Source: Allomuricauda sp. ARW1Y1
GTDB lineage: Bacteria > Bacteroidota > Bacteroidia > Flavobacteriales > Flavobacteriaceae
Assembly: GCF_013407935.1 (NCBI RefSeq)
Contig: NZ_JACBZU010000008.1
Coordinates: 27,795 to 91,794, forward strand
DNA length: 64,000 bases
Direction: 5' to 3'
The stretch's first letter is position 1. Each line of letters opens with the position of its first letter. This document shows positions 58,801 through 64,000 of the stretch, one piece after another. The notes beneath the pieces were generated by a model that searched no databases, was not told where the DNA came from, and worked only from the letters and a program-made list of their open reading frames with translations. The position numbers were made by a program, and so were the translations under genes.

Positions 58801-59221
58801 GCATGTGTTCCAAAAGCACGCCGAGTTTATGAAGGATTTGGTAGAGGCTGATGGTATTGGTGGCGTAGGAAGTCATGGCCAGTTGCAGGGATTGGGTTAC
58901 CACTGGGAACTGTGGTCGGTGGCCAGCGGCGGCATGAAGAATATAGATGCCTTAAAAACCGCCACGATTTTGGGCGCTGAAGCGCTTGGTTTGGACGGTG
59001 ATTTGGGCAGTATTGAGGAAGGCAAGTTGGCCGACATCCTGATCATGGACGAAAATCCGTTGGAAGATATCCGTAACACCAATACCCTTACCCATGTGAT
59101 CAAAAATGGAAAGGTATACGATGCCGAAACCTTGAACGAGGTAGCTCCTGTGGAAAAAGCAGCGAAGCCGTTTCCTTGGCAGACCCAAAAACCTGCTGGT
59201 GTGCCTGGAATGAAACAGTAA
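55829..59221 (+). CDS. Two-domain protein: TolB-like beta-propeller and amidohydrolase, exported
   Basis: An 1130-residue protein, signal peptide MKRNYCLWAMALFMGLSPALAQ. Residues 40-640 hold PD40/WD40-like repeats (LSLDVSPDGKTIIFDM, HPRFSPDGKSIVFISDKSG, SADWSPDGEYIVGA, QPAWSPDGKNIVFATW). A charged linker with (K)(E/D) runs, EEDKDKDEDKKDKEEE, at about 675-695 leads to a metal-dependent amidohydrolase domain: VDTHAHMW (H-x-H), GHEHSFPIYP, and late SHGQLQGLGYHWELW, AEALGLDGDLGSIEEGKLADILI. This fusion is common in Bacteroidota and may hydrolyse peptides or cyclic amides outside the cytoplasm; substrate unknown. Terminator follows the stop. Confidence 0.87.
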   Translation: MKRNYCLWAMALFMGLSPALAQNGEKETDTTKKATKELPLEPERTVTFTTKEGTWLSLDVSPDGKTIIFDMMGDLYTLPIQGGKATRITEGMAYDVHPRFSPDGKSIVFISDKSGSDNIWTMELASEETKQITKDDNQNFFSADWSPDGEYIVGARGRRNIKLHLYHKDGGGGAQLIDEPENLKTIDPEFAPDGKLIYFSRRMRAWNYNAQLPQYQLGTYDMEDGDLATITSRYGSAFTPTLSPNGKWLVYGSRFETETGLVLRNLENGDERWLAYPVQRDEQESIAPLGVLPAMAFTPDSKNLVTSYGGKIYSIDIASNAASEIPFEVDVNLEMGPQLKFKYPIKDTPEALVTQIRDGVPSPDGSQLAFTALNRLYVMDLPNGTPKRLTKNDFTEAQPAWSPDGKNIVFATWETNGGHLYKVSANGRGGIQKLTDEAAIYSSPAWSYSSNRIVFLKGPAQVYRDAIGPRASGAEEDLAWIPAEGGKITVIDKAEGRSGPHFTKVDDRIYLSKDKSLLSIRWDGTDQKEHLKLSGITTFGSSSFGFHDHNGGHNILPGSEQYQAPEDKSSAPSEIKISPDGTTALAKINNDIYTVTVPKFGQTPKISVADADKAAFPAKKLTVMGGEFPAWRSDSKNVHWSLGASHFIYNLPAAEAYADSVALAKKEAEKLKDKQKEEDKDKDEDKKDKEEEKVFEAKEIKVKVNYTKDIPEGSVLLKGARIITMKGDEIIENGDILIVNNRIKGVGPSGSLEMPRGTVEIDASGKTITPGFVDTHAHMWPNWGIHKNQIWIYSANLAYGVTTTRDPQTATTDVLTYADMVDAGMMHGPRVYSTGPGVGYWSYKLKSLEHAKDVLKQYSEYYNTKSIKMYLVGNRQMRQWVIMAAKELELMPTTEGGLDFKLNMTQLLDGYPGHEHSFPIYPIYKDVVQSVAESKMAVTPTLLVSYGGPWAENYYYATEDVYHDKKLQYFTPYEELAQKSRRRAAWFMPEEHVFQKHAEFMKDLVEADGIGGVGSHGQLQGLGYHWELWSVASGGMKNIDALKTATILGAEALGLDGDLGSIEEGKLADILIMDENPLEDIRNTNTLTHVIKNGKVYDAETLNEVAPVEKAAKPFPWQTQKPAGVPGMKQ

Positions 59222-59242
59222 GACTGGACTTATATAAAAAGT

Positions 59243-59272
59243 AAAAGGCGTACCATTGAGTGCGCCTTTTTT
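59243..59272. terminator. Terminator after the amidohydrolase gene
   Basis: AAAAGGCG, loop, CGCCTTTTTTATA; symmetrical flanks make it usable from both sides. It lies between the amidohydrolase and the convergent leucine-rich repeat gene. Confidence 0.75.
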
Positions 59273-59324
59273 ATACTATGACTTGACCTAAACCTTTGTC
59301 ATATTGGATTAATCAGCCTAACTA

Positions 59325-61016
59325 TTAACCGTTATTAAAAAACCAATCATAATCCAGAGCTAATTCATTGATTTTAGCAATAGTAGTTTGGTCAATCAAA
59401 TCCGTACCTGGATTGTTTTGAAAATCGATATAACCCATGTTAATTGAGTTTGAAACGGCATTATCATAAATACCGGAAATTATCAAATCCAATTGGGCTG
59501 CACTCAATTGATTACTGCCAACATACAAATGGGATACCAAGGGATTGTTGGATAAATCCAGACTAGTTAAATTATTATTGTGAATTGATAACCTTTCGAA
59601 ACTACTATGTAAACTTAAGTCTATATTATCTAGCAAATTATCACCTATATACAAATCCCTTAGTCTCAGATTTGAAGAAAGATCAATCGAGCTTATTTGA
59701 TTTTCATATAAATCTATACGTTCCAATTCAGTATTATTGGAAAGATCTATCTGAGTGAGGTTATTTGCCCCAACATTGATTTCATATAAACTCAGGTTTT
59801 GGGAAAGATCAATACTGGACAGTAAATTATTGCTCAAATCAAATCGCTGGAGGTCCTGATTATTAGTAAAATCTACATTGGTTAAAACATTCCCTCTTGC
59901 TAGCAATACACTTAATTTTGAGTTATTGGAAACATCCAAATTGGAAATTTGATTTCCTTCCACCCACAAAAATTCCAAATCAGGATTCTGGGAAACATCT
60001 ATCGCCGTTAGCTGATTATACCTTGCATAAAGCTTTTTTAATTTTTGATTTTTTGTGAGATCTAAATCAATAATTTGATTGTACCCTAAACTTAGATATT
60101 CCAAAGCAATATTACTGGATGTATCCAAAGTTGATAATTTACCCAAATGAAATTCTATTGTCGACAACAAAATCAAATTTCCAATATTCGCCGATATAAG
60201 ATTACTTTGATAACCATGTTCAGGAACGTTATTTCGAAACTCTAACTCTTCAATAGCCTCAATGGCCCCGATAACCTTTATTTCATAAATACCATTATCT
60301 TCAAAATCATGGGACAGTTCATTATTTATGTTCAGGTCACTTAGGGTTGAAACATACTCATCAACAGTGCCGTCTCCCCAATCAACCTTATAAGTTGAGC
60401 CAGTTAATGACTTTAGAACAATTGTTTTGGTTGTTAGATTTTCCGTATCATCAACCGTTAGTGTAAAGAAATCATCAGATTCGGGGAAAGCGAGGTTATC
60501 GTCCTCATATCCAAATTGCACCCAAGAATAGCCGGCTGCTTCAATATTTTCGACAGGTGTATTCTTTGAATTAGCTTCTTGTACAGGGAAATTAAATGGA
60601 AGCGATGTACTGGTAAACTGAGATAATGCGGAGGTGGATTTTGGTGCCAAGTAAATGACAAAATCATCAGAATCTATAACTATAAACTCAGTTAATTTAT
60701 ATGTTCCGGGATCCAGCATTATCTCTTCCGTAACATAATCACCACCATTATCTATTACACTAAGTTTCTTTCTATTTAAAATAGTAGCACCATTGCTGGT
60801 TTCCACACTAACAAAAACATTGGCTGGAATAAACTCTTTAGCCGTTAGGCCTGAAGTGCTTTTAGCAGTTATCTCCTTATTGCTAATACTAAAGGATTGT
60901 GCTCCCTGCTCAATTGCATCGGGTGTTTCAGGAATATTGGGGGAATTTGGTTCTTCACTTTTGGAACAGGATATCAACAAAGTGAACAACACAAGTAGGT
61001 AAGAAGCGTTTTTCAT
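59325..61016 (-). CDS. Leucine-rich-repeat lipoprotein with 21-residue repeats
   Basis: About 563 residues from the ATG at 61014-61016 (MKNASYLLVLFTLLISCSKSEE; a start four codons earlier exists). After the lipobox and a polar segment come beta-rich N-terminal domains, one containing STYKVDWGDGTVDEYV, a PKD-like or BspA-type opening. Then at least nine exact 21-residue leucine-rich units follow (consensus L..L.+..N.L..(I/L)D(L/V)S.N), as in bacterial internalin-like LRRs, without a recognised cap. The gene is clearly more AT-rich than its neighbours and is adjoined by a relic ORF, which suggests transfer. Function likely surface binding. Confidence 0.85.
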   Translation of the reverse strand: MKNASYLLVLFTLLISCSKSEEPNSPNIPETPDAIEQGAQSFSISNKEITAKSTSGLTAKEFIPANVFVSVETSNGATILNRKKLSVIDNGGDYVTEEIMLDPGTYKLTEFIVIDSDDFVIYLAPKSTSALSQFTSTSLPFNFPVQEANSKNTPVENIEAAGYSWVQFGYEDDNLAFPESDDFFTLTVDDTENLTTKTIVLKSLTGSTYKVDWGDGTVDEYVSTLSDLNINNELSHDFEDNGIYEIKVIGAIEAIEELEFRNNVPEHGYQSNLISANIGNLILLSTIEFHLGKLSTLDTSSNIALEYLSLGYNQIIDLDLTKNQKLKKLYARYNQLTAIDVSQNPDLEFLWVEGNQISNLDVSNNSKLSVLLARGNVLTNVDFTNNQDLQRFDLSNNLLSSIDLSQNLSLYEINVGANNLTQIDLSNNTELERIDLYENQISSIDLSSNLRLRDLYIGDNLLDNIDLSLHSSFERLSIHNNNLTSLDLSNNPLVSHLYVGSNQLSAAQLDLIISGIYDNAVSNSINMGYIDFQNNPGTDLIDQTTIAKINELALDYDWFFNNG

Positions 61017-61150
61017 AAAATGATGCAATGTTTGGTGGAAACACAGCTAACTATACTGTGCATTGAAGTATGGGGTTAATTTAATTTTTAAGTGCTTTAT
61101 AAAAGTAAGATTTTTTTTAATCTAAAGATTTTAATTTACTACGAATGGTA

Positions 61151-61326
61151 TCATATTCTAGATAAATCAGTCTTCAAGGCATCCAAATCCTCCTGGTAAA
61201 TTTCATTTAAGTATTCCTTGTAAATATCACTGTATTTGTATCCAATGGTTTCTTGAGCTTTAGCCAGATTATACTTTGCTTTGATGGTATCCCCTAACTT
61301 TAAATACGTTTGCGCAAAAACAAAAC
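61151..61326 (-). pseudogene. Relic of the 3' end of a TPR-like gene
   Basis: Minus-strand frame reading FVFAQTYLKLGDTIKAKYNL, continuing with KAQETIGYKYSDIYKEYLNEIYQ and ending DALKTDLSRI before a TGA. The segment AQTYLKLGDTIKAKYNLAKA is a TPR helix pair. No start exists: upstream lie the terminator at 61322-61361 and the alcohol dehydrogenase gene in another frame. It is therefore a truncated fragment, probably left when the neighbouring DNA was exchanged. Confidence 0.5.
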
Positions 61327-61361
61327 CGCCCTTTGCGAACCAGTTGCAAGGGGCGGTTTTT
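61322..61361. terminator. Terminator of the alcohol dehydrogenase gene
   Basis: AAAACCGCCC...GCAAGGGGCGGTTTTTAT with an inner TGC/GCA pair. It lies about 50 bases after the stop of the alcohol dehydrogenase on the minus strand and overlaps the edge of the TPR relic. Confidence 0.75.
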
Positions 61362-61410
61362 ATTTGAAGAATAGCTTGTCCAGCAAGTTGATTTCGTCTC
61401 GTAATGCCAA

Positions 61411-62466
61411 CTACTCCTTCAATGATTTCATATCGATGACAAAACGATATTTCACATCGCTTTTGAGCATGCGTTCGTAGGCGGTGTTGATGTCTTGGAT
61501 GTTGATCACTTCCACATCCGAGGTAATGTTGTGCTCGCCACAGAAATCCAACAGTTCTTGGGTTTCGGCAATGCCCCCGATCAAGGAACCTGCCACGCTT
61601 TTTCGGCCCATGATCATGGGCACGGTGACCAACATGGGATCCAATGGTCCCAAATAGCCCACTACGACCAAGGTTCCGTTGGTAGCCAAGGTGGCCACGT
61701 AAGGGTTAAGATCATGCTCGTAGGGTACGGTGTCGATGATCACATCGAACTGGCCTGCGGCCTGTTCCATTTGGACTTCGTCCGTAGAAATGACCACATG
61801 GTCCGCGCCCAATGCCTTGGCATCGACCATTTTATTGGTAGATCGCGAAAACAAGGTCACCTCGGCACCCAAGGCCGACGCCAATTTCAACGCCATGTGT
61901 CCCAATCCGCCCAAACCGACTACGGCCACCTTGCTGCCCTTGCCCACTTTCCAGTGGCGCAATGGGGACCAAGTAGTGATGCCTGCACAGAGCACGGGAG
62001 CGATACCCGCAAGGTCCAGATTTTTGGGAACGCGGAGCACAAAGTCCTCGTCCACTACAATTTTTTCGGAATAGCCGCCGTGCGTGGGGCTGTTCAAATG
62101 CTTGTCGAAGCCTCCGTAGGTGCCCACCCACTCGGGGCAGTACTGTTCTTCATCGTTTTTACAGCTTTGGCAGCTGCGGCACGAATCCACCAAACAGCCC
62201 ACGGCGACGATATCGCCCACTTGGTGCTTGGAAACCTTGGAACCCACTTGGGTGACCTTGCCCACGATTTCGTGGCCGGGAACTACTGGGTATTGGGTCA
62301 TGCCCCAATCGTTTCGGGCAAAATGAAGGTCGGAATGGCAGACCCCGCAGTAGAGGATATCAATTTCAATGTCCTTTTCGAGGACCGTTCTTCGGTCGAT
62401 CTGCATTTGTTTTAAATCGGCTTCGGCAGACTGCGTGCCAAAGGCCTTTACGGCTATAGTGTCCAT
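61411..62466 (-). CDS. Zinc-dependent alcohol dehydrogenase (YahK/CAD type)
   Basis: About 351 residues from the ATG at 62464-62466 (MDTIAVKAFGTQSAEADLK); the open frame upstream adds an unlikely basic extension. Catalytic zinc ligands are in GVCHSDLHF and PGHEIVG; structural zinc Cys are in CLVDSCRSCQSCKNDEEQYC; the Rossmann motif is GLGGLGHMALKLA, with a downstream SRSTNK that suggests NADP(H). Members reduce aldehydes to alcohols broadly. It is divergent from the RadC-like gene, with 166 bases between the starts. Confidence 0.9.
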   Translation of the reverse strand: MDTIAVKAFGTQSAEADLKQMQIDRRTVLEKDIEIDILYCGVCHSDLHFARNDWGMTQYPVVPGHEIVGKVTQVGSKVSKHQVGDIVAVGCLVDSCRSCQSCKNDEEQYCPEWVGTYGGFDKHLNSPTHGGYSEKIVVDEDFVLRVPKNLDLAGIAPVLCAGITTWSPLRHWKVGKGSKVAVVGLGGLGHMALKLASALGAEVTLFSRSTNKMVDAKALGADHVVISTDEVQMEQAAGQFDVIIDTVPYEHDLNPYVATLATNGTLVVVGYLGPLDPMLVTVPMIMGRKSVAGSLIGGIAETQELLDFCGEHNITSDVEVINIQDINTAYERMLKSDVKYRFVIDMKSLKE

Positions 62467-62632
62467 ACGTGTGTTTTTAGATGTGGTTTTTTTAAATGTA
62501 CGAAACTTTGGGGCAGCGCGCACTGCTTTTTTGGGAAACCATGGGCAGACGCAGCAGTTTCTTTTGTGGCGACATTTGCATTATTGGCGTGCTTCGCCTA
62601 AATTTCCCATCCCAACACATAACTTACCTACC

Positions 62633-63253
62633 ATGAACGTACGGCTTACCAAAGAACAAAAAATCAAGGTGCTCAACTCTGCGGACATATATGCGATCAT
62701 GCAGCAGGTGCTGTTGCGCGAAAACAAGATTCGCCGCAACCAAGAGCACTTTTGGGTGGTGGGGCTCAACCAGAACAACAAGATCTTGTTTGTAGAGCTC
62801 ATTGGCCTTGGGGCGAGCAACCGGGTAAATGCCGACCCGCCGGATGTGTTCCGGATGGCGATCTACAAACTGGCCAGCAAGCTGATCTTGGTGCACAACC
62901 ACCCCAGCGGCTCGCACGAAGTGACCGATGCCGACCTTAACTTTACCGACCATATGCTGAAAGTGGGCAAACTGATCCATGTGGAGGTGCTGGACCATTT
63001 GGTGATCACAGAAACCCGTTACACCAGTTTTGAGGACCGTGGGATCATGAACCAATTGCGCAAAAGCGGCTTTTTTGAGATTACCGGGCCCGAAAAAAAG
63101 GAATTGGAGGAGTTTAAGATCGAGACGGAGAAGAAGCGGGCCAAAAAGGAAAATTCGCTTGAAATTGCCAAAAATTTAAAGGCTCAAGGTGTAGATGTTG
63201 AAATTATTAAAAAAGCTACGGGGTTGAGTTTAAAGGAGATTGGGGGGATTTGA
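62633..63253 (+). CDS. Short RadC-like JAB (JAMM) domain protein
   Basis: 206 residues from the ATG at 62633; the open frame upstream is antisense to the alcohol dehydrogenase. The RadC-type JAMM motif is LVHNHPSGSHEVTDADLNFT (H-x-H-x-x-S...D). The helix-hairpin-helix N-terminal domain of full-length RadC is missing, so this is the short form often found in accessory regions. A lysine-rich C-terminal extension ends LEIAKNLKAQGVDVEIIKKATGLSLKEI, which resembles the C-terminal helix-turn-helix-like tail of Rpn-type recombination-promoting nucleases. Function unknown; not proved to be a DNA repair protein. Confidence 0.78.
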   Translation: MNVRLTKEQKIKVLNSADIYAIMQQVLLRENKIRRNQEHFWVVGLNQNNKILFVELIGLGASNRVNADPPDVFRMAIYKLASKLILVHNHPSGSHEVTDADLNFTDHMLKVGKLIHVEVLDHLVITETRYTSFEDRGIMNQLRKSGFFEITGPEKKELEEFKIETEKKRAKKENSLEIAKNLKAQGVDVEIIKKATGLSLKEIGGI

Positions 63254-63264
63254 TTAGTCTTTCC

Positions 63265-63891
63265 TTAATTAAGAAATTTTGTTGCATTGGTTTCAAAAAC
63301 ACGTTCAGCAACAATATCTGAATCATCTGGGTGTAAAATGTCGATTAAATCATTTTTGTAAACCCTATCCCAAATCTTATATGTTTCTCCCTTTGTGTCT
63401 TTGGGTTCATTTGCAATGAGATAAAATCTATTATCCTTGAGACTTTTACTATATCTGTAACTGAGGGAAGTTATTAAAGCAATATAATGAGAAACGTTTC
63501 TATCAACGGTTTGATGAGAATGTTCAAATGTCAAAGATTTAGCCCCCACTAAAGATCCATTCATTCCAATACAATCTAATTCGTAAGGAAAAATAATATC
63601 AGAAATTAAATTACTATCAATTTTAATATTGGTATGAACTCTTTCCTCCACTTTAGATATCAATCTTTCTTGAACATGAGATTTGATCATTTGAAGATCT
63701 TCCTCCCCTTTATTACCTTTTATATGCTCAATAGGGTCAACATAAAGCTTGAACAGCTTATCCAAGTCAATTGAATGAGAGTCCAGAATTAGTTTCGGAG
63801 AACTAAATTGAATTAAACCTGTAGTATAGAGATTGAGGTAATTGAAATAATCTGATTTTGATTGACTATTATACTCAGTAAAATCAAACAA
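63265..63891 (-). CDS. Unknown AT-rich ORF, start uncertain
   Basis: A 208-residue frame with no ATG at its front; TTG at 63891 is the first usable start, while the frame continues open upstream (KKGKATEGTIGLFDFTEY) to a stop about 15 codons earlier, so an alternative start or a frameshift is possible. The protein is polar, with a conserved-looking YFNYLNLYTTGLIQF, then GAKSLTFEHSHQTVDRNVSHYIALITSLSYRY in the middle. Base composition is much more AT-rich than the genes left of 59 kb. I do not recognise a family. Confidence 0.45.
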   Translation of the reverse strand: MFDFTEYNSQSKSDYFNYLNLYTTGLIQFSSPKLILDSHSIDLDKLFKLYVDPIEHIKGNKGEEDLQMIKSHVQERLISKVEERVHTNIKIDSNLISDIIFPYELDCIGMNGSLVGAKSLTFEHSHQTVDRNVSHYIALITSLSYRYSKSLKDNRFYLIANEPKDTKGETYKIWDRVYKNDLIDILHPDDSDIVAERVFETNATKFLN

Positions 63892-63965
63892 TCCTATTGT
63901 ACCCTCTGTAGCCTTCCCTTTTTTAGGACATCGCTAAATTCATAAAATTATCATTAATGTCGTCT

Positions 63966-63993
63966 GTTTCGGGGAAGAATTCTTCCCCGAAAC
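63966..63993. repeat. Perfect 28-bp palindrome at the right edge
   Basis: Arms GTTTCGGGGAAGAA and TTCTTCCCCGAAAC, no spacer, centred on AATT. It has no T run, and it is in a stretch without a gene, so it is not a plain terminator. The flanking bases run to the window end, so what lies to its right cannot be seen. Confidence 0.6.
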
Positions 63994-64000
63994 GGTTCTT

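Noticed and set aside
61495..62415. Long plus-strand open frame (306 codons) antisense to the alcohol dehydrogenase gene
   Set aside because: It mirrors a real gene with a strong codon bias; it has no start context or family motifs. The same holds for the frames at 1382-1966, 24279-24962, 31622-32143 and 43750-44376.
1..64000. tRNA, rRNA, CRISPR, insertion sequence or prophage genes
   Set aside because: None found on either strand by reading; no transposase, integrase, capsid or Cas motif among the open frames.

Overview
The window looks like chromosomal DNA of a marine-type flavobacterium (Bacteroidota, Flavobacteriaceae). Allomuricauda/Flagellimonas-like is my guess from overall protein flavour; no ribosomal marker is present to prove it. 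Support comes from a 287-residue single-type primary sigma factor, AT-rich leaders with little Shine-Dalgarno signal, several boxes of the Bacteroidota TAnnTTTG promoter type, very many lipoproteins, menaquinone synthesis (MenB), and many Bacteroidota-type families (DUF2461, DUF1080, DUF2490, DUF4870-like XRE proteins, AraC-TPR regulators). No rRNA, tRNA, CRISPR array, integrase, transposase or prophage was seen.

Layout. 1-8.7 kb: end of a ChlI-like ATPase gene, the cysE-cysM cysteine operon, DUF2461, DUF72, a thioesterase, an M19 dipeptidase, then a plus-strand run of a degenerate HPt protein, a helical protein and two tandem related micro-ORFs closed by a terminator. 8.7-13.6 kb: primary sigma factor, SF2 helicase, glycosyltransferase, and an SDR gene flanked by a 33-bp duplication of the glycosyltransferase 3' end. 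13.6-25 kb: a block rich in beta-lactamase-fold serine hydrolases (one frameshifted, one fused to an XRE membrane regulator, one intact), a Nudix-type regulator divergent from a GH3 glucosidase with two palindromes between them, menB, and a 150-bp direct repeat carrying terminators.

25-30.6 kb: a co-directional run of pirin, cytochrome c/beta-propeller lipoprotein, 3D-domain lipoprotein, amidase, M14 carboxypeptidase and DUF1080 protein, with overlapping or very close starts, suggesting an envelope or peptidoglycan turnover operon. 30.6-38.7 kb: a second DUF1080 protein, VWA lipoprotein, an orphan MoaD-like/MobA pair (the MoaD lacks its terminal Gly-Gly), a GntR regulator, small lipoproteins, an aldehyde dehydrogenase and two convergent DoxX-like proteins. 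38.7-42.7 kb: CIA30 protein, flavin reductase, OsmC, Old Yellow Enzyme and a Crp-family regulator, a plausible electrophile/redox module.

42.7-59.3 kb: a methyltransferase with a lipoprotein signal, gamma-glutamyltransferase, SlyD-like FKBP, an acyltransferase, an ankyrin lipoprotein divergent from a membrane AraC-TPR regulator, an M8-like metalloprotease, a three-gene MORN/DUF2490 operon and a large beta-propeller amidohydrolase. 59.3-64 kb: AT-rich accessory DNA with a 21-residue leucine-rich-repeat lipoprotein, a relic of a TPR-like gene, an alcohol dehydrogenase, a short RadC-like protein, an unrecognised AT-rich ORF without an ATG, and a perfect 28-bp palindrome at the right edge.

The most unusual items are the XRE-membrane-serine hydrolase fusion, the Nudix/GH3 operator pair, the tandem micro-ORFs, the pseudo-HPt protein, the MoaD without Gly-Gly and the MORN operon. 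All statements are from reading the sequence; no database search or structure prediction was run.
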